The notes under the pieces: generated by a model
Databases searched by the model: none
What the model saw: the letters and a program-made list of their open reading frames with translations, nothing else
What the model was told of the DNA's origin: nothing
Translations under genes and position numbers: made by a program
Shown here: in pieces, positions 34,056 to 41,575 of the stretch
Layout: each line of letters opens with the position of its first letter
Numbering within the stretch: the stretch's first letter is position 1
NCBI GenBank assembly: GCA_946550725.1
Contig: CAMNQX010000015.1
Location: forward strand, 1 to 46,188
DNA from: an uncultured Clostridia bacterium
GTDB lineage: Bacteria; Bacillota; Clostridia; Oscillospirales; Oscillospiraceae
DNA length: 46,188 bases
Direction: 5' to 3'

Positions 34056-34376
34056 ATGACCGAATTAGGTATAAGACTTCAAAAGGCCAGGATCGCACTG
34101 CAGCTTTCTCAAGAATATGTTGCGCAGCAATTAGGTGTCAGTCGAACTGCTATTTCTGAAATTGAGTTAGGCAAGCGCAAAGTATCCAGCGATGAACTTC
34201 AAAAATTTAGTGTCATTTACTGTGTCCCAGTCGACGAGCTGTTGTCGGGTCACCCTGTCGTTCTGCCGTCACATGTCTTCACTCGTACATTTAATCAGTT
34301 AGATGAAGCTGACCAGCAGGAGATCCTGAGTTTGATGGAATTCAAGCGCATGATGAAGGAACGCAAATCTGTATGA
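34056..34376 (+). CDS. XRE-family helix-turn-helix regulator
   Basis: 106 residues. Residues ~5-60 form a Cro/CI-type HTH: LGIRLQKARIALQLSQEYVA, QQLGVSRTAISEIELGKRKV and SSDELQKFSVIYCVPVDELL. The C-terminal part (FTRTFNQLDEADQQEILSLM) is a short helical linker. Its stop overlaps the next gene in ATGA. XRE regulators directly before ImmA/IrrE proteases are often the substrates of those proteases, which suggests the same pairing here. Confidence 0.92.
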   Translation: MTELGIRLQKARIALQLSQEYVAQQLGVSRTAISEIELGKRKVSSDELQKFSVIYCVPVDELLSGHPVVLPSHVFTRTFNQLDEADQQEILSLMEFKRMMKERKSV

Positions 34377-35758
34377 GTGATATGGTCAGTGTCGAGCAGG
34401 CCGTTCAGCAGGGTGCTTCGCCCCGTCTGCTTGCCCAGGCGTTTTTGTCTGAATACTTTTCGTCTAGGGCTTTGGTGTATCCAATAAACCCGTTTCAAAT
34501 GCTTACCGACCTTGAAATCCCATTTGTCTTTCGTGCGTTTGAGGACAAGAAGCTTGAAGGAATGTATCTGCCCGCTCAAGGGCCGGATGACATTCCCGTG
34601 GTAGCGATTAATCTTAAGCGTCCAATTGCACGGCAGAGATTCTCTGCTGCGCATGAGTTGTGCCATCATATCAAAGACCGTTCAAGTAGCCAGTTGTGTG
34701 CCCTCGGGGACGCAGCTCCCGTCGAGAAATACGCAGAAAGTTTCGCCGCTGAACTATTGATGCCGTTTAGCGCCATGAAAGAGCAAATACAGTTACGACT
34801 TAAAAACGGCTTTGTGTCCTTTAATGATGTTCTTGAAATAGCAGAATTCTTTGGTGTCAGTTTTCAGTCATGCCTGTTTCGCACAGCCTATATTTTCAAG
34901 CGAATTGAAGGCAGCTGTGACCCCAAAAAGCTTCCAAAGCGTGCCGCACGTTACCAGGTGAAAGCGCAGCGCGATGCACGCGGCTACACGGACACTCGTC
35001 TTTACGAGCAGCTGATAGACGCCAGCGAACCGTGGCTCACCGACCTCGCATCCCCGGAGTTTATTCGTCAGCAATACTGCAACAATTATGTGTTCAATGA
35101 CAGCCGCCTGGAGGGTGTTGATGTTGAAGCTGGGAAAGTTGCAGAAATCGCAACAGATATCAGACTGCATAAATCTGATAGCCCATATTGTTCTGAAACC
35201 CATAAAAATGAAGTTGAAATTGCCGGTCACGCTTGTATGTATGCTGATCTGTTGTCTATCAGGAAAACTGACCCTATCAGCCTTTACACCCTTTTGCGTT
35301 TGAATGAAAAGCTGTATTCCTGCAGCCCTGAGCCTAGATTTGGCGGCAAGTTTCGCACCGCAAATCCCGTTGTGGTCGGTGCGAAGTTTGAGACCTTGGA
35401 TTGGCACGAAGTCGCTCCTGCCATGTCGACTCTGTATCCGGAAGTTCAATGTCTGATCGACCACATTCGTGATCAACCGCTCAGCCGTTTTGTAGAAGAT
35501 GTAGCCCGTATGCATCATCGGCTCACTGTCATACATCCATTTGCCGACGGGAATGGTCGAACCACCCGAGGATTTCTAAATCTCCTATTTATGCGGCGCG
35601 GTCTTCCTCCAATCTACATCAAGGTTTCGGAAAAAGAGGAATACCAAGAAGCATTGGCCCGCGCCGATCTTAAGTATGACTACAACGGCCTGTATGGCGT
35701 CATATTCCGTTCCATTTTGCGGGCACAATCAGAACTGACGGAATCTTCAATGCTATAA
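34373..35758 (+). CDS. ImmA/IrrE metallopeptidase fused to a Fic domain
   Basis: 461 residues with two recognisable enzymes. Residues ~70-135 are an ImmA/IrrE-type zinc peptidase: RFSAAHELCHHI (His94, Glu95, His98) with the likely third ligand Glu122 in AESFAAELLMP. Residues ~230-460 are a Fic domain with the complete motif HPFADGNGRTTR (388-399), which transfers AMP or a related group to target proteins. NDSRLEG (242-248) matches the inhibitory-helix motif, with Glu247 in the blocking position. No membrane segment. Coupled to the XRE gene by an ATGA overlap; a regulatory or toxin-type module is likely. Confidence 0.9.
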   Translation: MSDMVSVEQAVQQGASPRLLAQAFLSEYFSSRALVYPINPFQMLTDLEIPFVFRAFEDKKLEGMYLPAQGPDDIPVVAINLKRPIARQRFSAAHELCHHIKDRSSSQLCALGDAAPVEKYAESFAAELLMPFSAMKEQIQLRLKNGFVSFNDVLEIAEFFGVSFQSCLFRTAYIFKRIEGSCDPKKLPKRAARYQVKAQRDARGYTDTRLYEQLIDASEPWLTDLASPEFIRQQYCNNYVFNDSRLEGVDVEAGKVAEIATDIRLHKSDSPYCSETHKNEVEIAGHACMYADLLSIRKTDPISLYTLLRLNEKLYSCSPEPRFGGKFRTANPVVVGAKFETLDWHEVAPAMSTLYPEVQCLIDHIRDQPLSRFVEDVARMHHRLTVIHPFADGNGRTTRGFLNLLFMRRGLPPIYIKVSEKEEYQEALARADLKYDYNGLYGVIFRSILRAQSELTESSML

Positions 35759-35807
35759 ACGCGATAAAACACGGCGCAAAATCGGCACGGATACGGAGGC
35801 AGAAAAT

Positions 35808-37271
35808 ATGCTGTTTGCAGCCTTTTCTACATCGGTTGTTTGCCTCGCTTTTGGCGCGGCCCTGCTGAACGGCTTGCTCTGCTGTGCGGCATATCTGGTG
35901 GAGCTCAAGGGCACGGAGATGTCCCAGCACTTTTTTGCCGTTGAGCGCGGTCCCGCTGAAAAGTTATGGATCGACCGCGCCATGGACCGCTTTACCTTCC
36001 TGATGCTTTGGGTCATCCTGGGTCTGCTTGGCTGTCTGGTCCTTTGTGGCGTATACATTCAAATCGTGCAGTGTCTTCCCCGGAAGCAGCTTTCCAACGC
36101 CGTGGACTACTTGCAAAACAGTGCCGACACGTTGTTCCCCATCTTGATCTCTGTGACCGTCTTTTTGTTCGGCATCCGCAAAAACTATCAGACATTTTTT
36201 GTCAAAGACGACCGTCTCCATCGGTATCAGGGTTTTCTGATCCTTGCCATCGTCTGCTGGGGACTTTCGGTCATTTTGGGCCTGGTCGCCGCAACTGGTG
36301 CCGCTCCGACGTTCCGCACCTACGTCGCCACGCTCAGGCTGCTCCTCCTGCTCGGCACATTTTTGTTTTCTCTCTTTCTGGCTTGGACCAGCATCAGGCT
36401 GTCTTTTTCGGCCCAACCCATCGATTTGGCGCAGTTCAAAACGCTCGGCCTTCATCGGCATGATACCCCCTGGGAGCTATGGAGCTGCCATTACCCGGAC
36501 ACGCAAGCCCTAGACTTTTCCCAAAAGCATCTGATCCTGGACCTGCAGCAGCAGACCGCGCGCTTTGAAAAGACCTTACAGCGCCGTTGCAAGCTCCACA
36601 AGGCCCGTGATCTTCAGGTCTCCTTTTCTGACGCGGCGCACATGAGCCCGGTCTGGTACAAACGCCTCTGTCTGTGGGTCTGGCTGCCTTTGACCTGGCT
36701 CATGCTTGGGTTTCCTCTGTGCGGCGTTCTCTCCGCCTTCAAGATCAACGTCTTTTCCATGCCCTCCTGCGACGTTTTGCTTCCGCTGGTCAGTTCGGTC
36801 CTTTTTCTCTGTCTCGCGTTCTTCCTCCGCACAGAGTCTTGCCGCCGGATCGCGGTATACAATACATACGGCAGTTGGGGATATTATTTTACCGCCCCCT
36901 CGACTTCCAAGACAGTCTATTCGTTTTCCGAACGTGAATTCTCCCTGTCACAAAGCAAGGCGTGGCTCCGCGCGGTCTGGCGCATTCTGACTTTGTTCCG
37001 CATGGAGCTGGTCCAGGAGGACAGAGCCGCCTACTCCGGCTTTTTACGCGACCTGGCGACCGCCGCCGACATGACGGAGGGACTGCGGCGGGATATGATG
37101 ATGGTGACATACTGCCTTTGTTGCCGTTTGGGCCAAGCGGAGTGCCCCCAGGACCGCGACGCTTTTCAGGCGCCCACTCTATTTGGCTTCTCCGCCCAGC
37201 TCTGCAACGCAATCTGGACGGACCACACCCGCTGTGCGCCTTCCCTCGTTGAAACCGACCCATGGATCTGA
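35808..37271 (+). CDS. Multi-pass membrane protein of unknown function
   Basis: 487 residues. Hydrophobic segments at the N-terminus (LFAAFSTSVVCLAFGAALLN), around residues 65-90 (FLMLWVILGLLGCLVLCGVY), ~110-125, ~140-165, ~175-200, then a soluble section of ~90 residues, then two more near residues 290-345 (LWVWLPLTWLMLGFPLCGVL, LLPLVSSVLFLCLAFFL). The C-terminal ~140 residues are soluble. No family recognised. CGGAGG precedes the ATG. Its last 10 bases overlap the sigma-factor gene, so the two are coupled and may form a sigma/partner pair. Confidence 0.75.
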   Translation: MLFAAFSTSVVCLAFGAALLNGLLCCAAYLVELKGTEMSQHFFAVERGPAEKLWIDRAMDRFTFLMLWVILGLLGCLVLCGVYIQIVQCLPRKQLSNAVDYLQNSADTLFPILISVTVFLFGIRKNYQTFFVKDDRLHRYQGFLILAIVCWGLSVILGLVAATGAAPTFRTYVATLRLLLLLGTFLFSLFLAWTSIRLSFSAQPIDLAQFKTLGLHRHDTPWELWSCHYPDTQALDFSQKHLILDLQQQTARFEKTLQRRCKLHKARDLQVSFSDAAHMSPVWYKRLCLWVWLPLTWLMLGFPLCGVLSAFKINVFSMPSCDVLLPLVSSVLFLCLAFFLRTESCRRIAVYNTYGSWGYYFTAPSTSKTVYSFSEREFSLSQSKAWLRAVWRILTLFRMELVQEDRAAYSGFLRDLATAADMTEGLRRDMMMVTYCLCCRLGQAECPQDRDAFQAPTLFGFSAQLCNAIWTDHTRCAPSLVETDPWI

Positions 37272-37921
37272 CACCTGCTGCAGAAACGCGCACCGTTTCG
37301 GGGCAGACCCGATCCTATGCCGATCTGCGAAAGCGAGACTATCAAGCGGTCCAGGAAATTTTAGCCGGGAGCTTGCAATCTTGGGACAGCCTGTACTCCC
37401 ATGCTTACTGCGCCGTGCTGCGTTGCGCCTCCATCGCCGACTTTCCCCGCCTGCTCTGCACTGCAGACTATCGCGATGCCGCAGATGAGGCTTTCGCCCT
37501 GTGTTTTCAGCAATTGGAGCGGTATCAGGGTCTCAGCCGCTTTGCGTACTGGGTGGGTGGATATGCTCGAAATCTCATTCGAAACCGCCGCAGATCGGAA
37601 TTGACCCGTGTCCGAGGTCTGAACCGCCTGTCGCGGATCTCTGCCCTGGACATGTGGGGGCAGGACCCACTTGTCATCCTGATTCGGGCGGAGCGAGACC
37701 AGTGCCTGCGCCACGCCTTCCAGGAGCTGACCGCAGGGGAACAGCGCATCCTCTGGCAGCGAAGCGTTTACTGCCTGAGCATGCGCAAGCTGGCCCAGGA
37801 TCTGTCTCTCCCCGTCCCGGAGGTCGCGAGACAACACGCGGCGGCGCTCCAGCACTTGAAGGAGCGTTTTCTGTATCATTACTACGGACCTCACTCGTCC
37901 ACAAGTAAGCCCTGCCTTTAA
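37262..37921 (+). CDS. ECF-like RNA polymerase sigma factor
   Basis: 219 residues. Region 2 is seen in YRDAADEAFALCFQQLERYQ and RFAYWVGGYARNLIRNRRRS; region 4 in LTAGEQRILWQRSVYCLSMR and KLAQDLSLPVPEVARQHAAA, an HTH of the sigma-70 r4 type. The first ~60 residues add a non-family stretch. It overlaps the upstream membrane protein gene by 10 bases. Such a pairing suggests membrane-controlled sigma activity, although the partner does not show a typical anti-sigma zinc motif. A terminator follows at once. Confidence 0.78.
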   Translation: MDLTPAAETRTVSGQTRSYADLRKRDYQAVQEILAGSLQSWDSLYSHAYCAVLRCASIADFPRLLCTADYRDAADEAFALCFQQLERYQGLSRFAYWVGGYARNLIRNRRRSELTRVRGLNRLSRISALDMWGQDPLVILIRAERDQCLRHAFQELTAGEQRILWQRSVYCLSMRKLAQDLSLPVPEVARQHAAALQHLKERFLYHYYGPHSSTSKPCL

Positions 37922-37926
37922 AAGAC

Positions 37927-37951
37927 GCCATTAGAGAACCTCTAATGGCGC
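37927..37951. terminator. Terminator between the sigma gene and the deacetylase copy
   Basis: 11-bp stem (CGCCATTAGAG and complement) with an AAC loop. On the minus strand it is followed by TCTTTTAAA. It serves two convergent genes. Confidence 0.85.
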
Positions 37952-37957
37952 CTTCTA

Positions 37958-38530
37958 TTATGCCGGACACTGCCGCCCGGTGTGGTCGATGGTGTAGTTC
38001 CCCGGCAGGATCAGCTCGGAGATGGGCACCAGGGTGTAACCCTGCCCGATGAGGTTCTCTAAAATGCCGGGCAGCGCCTCGGGGGTGTGCTTAGCGGCGT
38101 TGTGGAAGAGGATGATAGACCCCGGCTGGACCTTGGAGGTCACCCGCTTGGTAATATCGGCGGCGGAAAGGTCCTTCCAGTCCAGGGAGTCCACGTCCCA
38201 CTGGATCGGCTCCAGGCCCGCGGCGCGGGTAGTGGTGATGACGTGGTCATCATACTCGCCGTAGGGCGGGCGGAACAGCGTGGGCCGCACCCCGGTCACC
38301 CCCTCGATCTTGTCGCAGGAGAGCTTTAGGTCCGCCGCGATCTGGTCCGCCGACAGGGAATTGAAGTGGTCGTGGTGGGCGGAATGGCTCATGACCTCGT
38401 GCCCCGCGTCGTGGAGGGCCTTCACCGATTCTGGGTATTTGTCCACCCAGTCCCCCACCACGAAAAAGGTCACCTTCACGTTGTACTTCGCCAGAATGTC
38501 GATGAGCTGCTGAGTGTCCTCGTTGCCCCA
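37958..38530 (-). pseudogene. Polysaccharide deacetylase (CE4/NodB) lacking its 5' end
   Basis: About 190 codons of a NodB-type deacetylase: WGNEDTQQLIDILAKYNVKV, TFFVVGDWVDKYPESVKALH, HEVMSHSAHHDHF (metal-binding His pair), TLFRPPYGEYDDHVI and GSIILFHNAAKHTPEALPGI. The normal first motif, with the catalytic and metal Asp (FDA/FDD just before WGNED), is missing: the frame is preceded by unrelated residues (FPRRKMTSP) from 38,531 on. The frame stays open to an ATG at 38,605, but without the first motif an active enzyme is unlikely. It probably once resembled the Bacillus PdaB/PdaA sporulation-type deacetylases. Confidence 0.8.
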
Positions 38531-38743
38531 GGGTGATGTCATTTTGCGGCGCGGAAAATACGGGCACCCCCGGTGCCAAAGCTGTCGGCACACGGAGGTA
38601 ATCATCCGCTCAATGAAAATGGAAAGACATCCAGCGGTGTGGCCTGGAGGTCTCTCTATTTGTAATTGACAGGGGGATTGCTCTGCATGCGTTGGTAGTC
38701 TTCATATTTTTCCTAGATTATAGGTAATGCAAAGGAACCGCCC

Positions 38744-38772
38744 TTGCATTCTTGTGACGGAAGATGTATAAT
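38744..38772 (+). promoter_or_regulatory. Promoter of the hxs-type operon
   Basis: TTGCAT (38,744-38,749), exactly 17 bases, TATAAT (38,767-38,772), with GGGGAG before the ATG at 38,826. The rest of the 38,606-38,825 spacer shows nothing else except a short open remnant described in the findings. Confidence 0.65.
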
Positions 38773-38825
38773 ATTATGGGTTTTTGTAAGAACGAACGTC
38801 AAAACTGCAAGGGGAGATTGGCAAT

Positions 38826-39197
38826 ATGTATGACTTCACGTTTGAGGCCGACAAAAGCATTTACCCGCTCGCAGCGATACTGAAAGCCGCTTATGCATTT
38901 GTTGGACGCGCCTATATCCACCTTGGAGACAACGATAGCACCTGGTCGGTTTCATTGACCCCCAAGGACGGGTCGTCTGGCGAGATTACCGCCAAAGAGT
39001 TCGAGAACGAGCTCCTGGCCCAGACCGTTAGGCTCTCTGTTTTCCAGCAGACGCACACCATTCGCGAGCTGCTCTTGGCCAGGGCATTGTCCTCCACCAT
39101 GGTAGAAGATGACACATCTGCGGTGGAAGATGCGGAAGAAGATATCTCCCAAGAGGATCTGGAACAAATTCTGACGGATTGGTTTGAGACACAATGA
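38826..39197 (+). CDS. hxsD: HxsD-like small protein of a His-Xaa-Ser system
   Basis: 123 residues. YPLAAILKAAYAFVGRAYIH, then FENELLAQTVRLSVFQQTHT and IRELLLARALSST, match my memory of HxsD, the small partner of the radical SAM proteins of the His-Xaa-Ser system. The C-terminal ~35 residues are acidic (SAVEDAEEDISQEDLEQILT). Its role is unproven; by analogy with small RiPP-recognition proteins it may present the precursor. First gene after the operon promoter; overlaps the next gene in ATGA. Confidence 0.75.
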   Translation: MYDFTFEADKSIYPLAAILKAAYAFVGRAYIHLGDNDSTWSVSLTPKDGSSGEITAKEFENELLAQTVRLSVFQQTHTIRELLLARALSSTMVEDDTSAVEDAEEDISQEDLEQILTDWFETQ

Positions 39198-39421
39198 AAC
39201 AAAATACAACGCTCTTTTTCCCTGCGACAATCTATCCGCAGGACATAATTCAACAAGCGGTCAAGGACTATGCCGAAATATGCCGTATTGAGCTTCGCAA
39301 AACGGAGGACGGCGTGGAATGCGCTTTTTTGAAAAGCGTAACCGATCTAGAGCTTACAGCTAGGGAGTTCTCTAATTACCTAGTTGAACTCATCAATGCA
39401 GGAGCAGGAGGCAACGAATGA
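39194..39421 (+). CDS. Second, shorter HxsD-like protein
   Basis: 75 residues. The pattern LFFPATIYPQDIIQQAVKDY, RIELRKTEDGVECAFL and LELTAREFSNYLVELINAGA follows the same order as the first part of the upstream gene (initial strand, helix with an aromatic residue, strands, then a final Glu-Phe-x-Asn helix), so it may be a paralogue or fold relative of HxsD. It is linked to both neighbours by ATGA overlaps and is therefore likely made in fixed proportion with them. Confidence 0.6.
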   Translation: MKQNTTLFFPATIYPQDIIQQAVKDYAEICRIELRKTEDGVECAFLKSVTDLELTAREFSNYLVELINAGAGGNE

Positions 39422-40461
39422 TAGCAATAGAGGCAATTCTGCTTACCATATTGCTTATGCTACTGATGATTGCTGGGTATACCGACTGTAAAAGCAGCAT
39501 TATAGCTAATCGCCTGCTTGTAGCTTGTAGCCTGGTCGCCATTCCAATAGACACCCTGTACTATTTCCTATGGGGGCGCCCATATTTACCTGCTTTTCTT
39601 TTGAATCTAGTTCTCTTAACAGCTATATCAGTGGTGTTCTACTGTTACCACCTATGGGCAGCTGGGGATAGCAAGTTGCTTTTTGTGGTCGGACTACTTA
39701 TTCCTGGAAGATTCTACACCTTTGGGCGTATGGGACTAGCGTCCGGTTTTGCAATCGTCGTTTTTACCTTCTCCAGTGCTTTCATATTTGTGATATTTGA
39801 GTCTGTCTGGCTAATTCTCAAAAACCGCATAAAGCTTAAACTGTCTTTGCCCTCAATGGACTGGTGGCGCATCTTGGCTTCCTATGTTGCCATGGTTGCT
39901 GCAACAACGATCTTCAATTTGTTGCTCCAGTTCTACCCTGGCAATATCTTTGCCGGTAACCCGTTGCTGGTTACAGCAATCGACTTCTTGGCAGTTCTTA
40001 CCCTCATTCAGCTACGAGATAAGATCTCAACTAAGTGGCTGATCGTAATCTCTGTTTCCCTTTGGAGCCTGTTGGTTGCCATGTGGTTTGCAAATATGGT
40101 GGATCTAGGCGGTGCAATCAGTCCTCAGTCGTGGCTCGTAGTGCTGGCTATGATCCTGTGCCGCTGGGTAGCAGAAAGGTTTAACTATCAAACAATACCA
40201 ACTGTCGAGGTTCGCGCCGGCCAAATATTGTCCGCTGCATCGGTCATCGGCTTTACTACATCGCGAGTGAAAGGGCTTCCGTCTGGAATGACCGAAGATC
40301 TCCGCTCCAGAATAACCGAAGATGAAGCCGAGAGCGTTCGCCGATGGGCAACTTCGGCTCAAGGGAAAGAAAGCATTGTTATTGTTCGCAAGATTCCCTT
40401 CGCTGTATTTATTGGAATCGGCACATTATGCTTCTTTGTATTCGAGGTGGCTATGCTATGA
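39418..40461 (+). CDS. Prepilin-peptidase-like (A24) membrane protein
   Basis: 347 residues, with about seven to eight helices in the first 250 residues (MIAIEAILLTILLMLLMIAG, FLLNLVLLTAISVVFYCY, LASGFAIVVFTFSSAFIFVI). The A24 aspartates are recognisable: Asp23 in GYTDCKSSIIANR and Asp84 in AAGDSKLLF, matching the D...IPN and GDxKLL motifs of prepilin and preflagellin peptidases. A soluble region of ~80 residues near the C-terminus (EVRAGQILSAASVIGFTTSR, LRSRITEDEAESVRRWATSA) is followed by a last helix. No pilin or pilus assembly gene is in sight; its place between HxsD- and HxsC-like genes suggests a role in maturing the His-rich precursor or another operon product (inference). Confidence 0.8.
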   Translation: MIAIEAILLTILLMLLMIAGYTDCKSSIIANRLLVACSLVAIPIDTLYYFLWGRPYLPAFLLNLVLLTAISVVFYCYHLWAAGDSKLLFVVGLLIPGRFYTFGRMGLASGFAIVVFTFSSAFIFVIFESVWLILKNRIKLKLSLPSMDWWRILASYVAMVAATTIFNLLLQFYPGNIFAGNPLLVTAIDFLAVLTLIQLRDKISTKWLIVISVSLWSLLVAMWFANMVDLGGAISPQSWLVVLAMILCRWVAERFNYQTIPTVEVRAGQILSAASVIGFTTSRVKGLPSGMTEDLRSRITEDEAESVRRWATSAQGKESIVIVRKIPFAVFIGIGTLCFFVFEVAML

Positions 40462-41555
40462 TGTATCTGAAGGGGTATCAGGGTCTGCCCAGAATGGTAC
40501 AAGTGAATAGAGCAGACTCCCCGATGGCCCCTGAGTGTGCCGCCGACAAGGATATCGTTACGGTTTATCCTAATCGCCTATTCTTTTCGGCAGATCACTA
40601 TACTTATGTTTTGCCCCCGGAGCTTGTGGCCAAGATGCAGCAGTTGAATACCTACGATATTATTACCATTGATGACCGAGGCATCTTAGATTGTGTTTTT
40701 GAGATTGCAAGCCAGGATGCTACTATATTTATCACCGGAAAATGTAATTCTAACTGCGTAATGTGCCCAACCTCCGATTGTGAACGAAAAAAAGACGGTT
40801 TTGACGATGATCAGCTGAAGAAAATGGTTGATATGTTGCCTTCTGACACACCACACATCGTGGTCACTGGCGGCGAGCCTACTCTTAGAACAAACCTTTT
40901 TTTCCACACTATGGAGCAGGTTGCAGATAAATTTTCAAACACCGAGGTGCTATTGTTAACCAATGGACGCTCTTTTGCTTCTCTAAAAATGGTGGAGCGT
41001 TTACTGGCACATTGTCCGCAATTTCTTACGATCGCGATTCCAATTCATGGCGCTGATTCACAGACGCACGATGCCATCACTCAGGCCCCGGGAAGTTTTA
41101 CCCAAACCTGTCTTGGACTGAGCCATCTTCTCAGCAGAAAGGTGAACATTGAGATCAGGGTAGTGGTCTCAAAGCTGAATGTGGAACATCTTTCTGAAAT
41201 CGCTGACCTTATTGCAAATAGATTTCCATCTACCGCAATCGTTAACTTCATCGGACTAGAGACCCGAGGGAACTGCGCAAAGAACCATCAAGAGGTTTAT
41301 ATTGATTGTAAAGACTCTTTCCCCTATGTCCGTCAGGCCGTAAATATCCTGGTAGAGCATGGAATCAACACTTCTCTATACAATTATCCCCTTTGTGCTG
41401 TTGATGACGGCTACCGTTCTCTTTGCAAAAAGAGCATCAGCCCATGGAAAGTGCGCTTTCCCGCTTCATGTGATACTTGCTCAGCAAAGCCTTATTGCGG
41501 TGGGTTCTTTGACTCCACGTTAAGCCTGGCCCATCCCCCGGTAACCCCCATTTAA
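40458..41555 (+). CDS. hxsC: Radical SAM protein, HxsC-like
   Basis: 365 residues; the ATG at 40,458 overlaps the previous stop. After ~95 N-terminal residues the cluster motif CNSNCVMC gives Cys96, Cys100 and Cys103, followed by IVVTGGEPTLR (SAM-binding GGEP) and LLLTNGRSF. The C-terminus has a short cysteine set, ASCDTCSAKPYCGGF. This layout matches HxsC of the His-Xaa-Ser system, where the motif stands well inside the chain. Likely carries out a radical modification of the precursor peptide encoded at 43,903. Confidence 0.82.
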   Translation: MMYLKGYQGLPRMVQVNRADSPMAPECAADKDIVTVYPNRLFFSADHYTYVLPPELVAKMQQLNTYDIITIDDRGILDCVFEIASQDATIFITGKCNSNCVMCPTSDCERKKDGFDDDQLKKMVDMLPSDTPHIVVTGGEPTLRTNLFFHTMEQVADKFSNTEVLLLTNGRSFASLKMVERLLAHCPQFLTIAIPIHGADSQTHDAITQAPGSFTQTCLGLSHLLSRKVNIEIRVVVSKLNVEHLSEIADLIANRFPSTAIVNFIGLETRGNCAKNHQEVYIDCKDSFPYVRQAVNILVEHGINTSLYNYPLCAVDDGYRSLCKKSISPWKVRFPASCDTCSAKPYCGGFFDSTLSLAHPPVTPI

Positions 41556-41575
41556 TCTAGGAAGGAGGTGCTACC

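Noticed and set aside
33903-37957. Prophage or integrative conjugative element
   Set aside because: No integrase, relaxase, structural or conjugation gene is present; only the flanking gene-end duplication suggests an insertion.
39418-40461. A type IV pilus or tad locus
   Set aside because: The prepilin-peptidase-like gene stands alone; no pilin, ATPase or platform protein gene is seen in the window.
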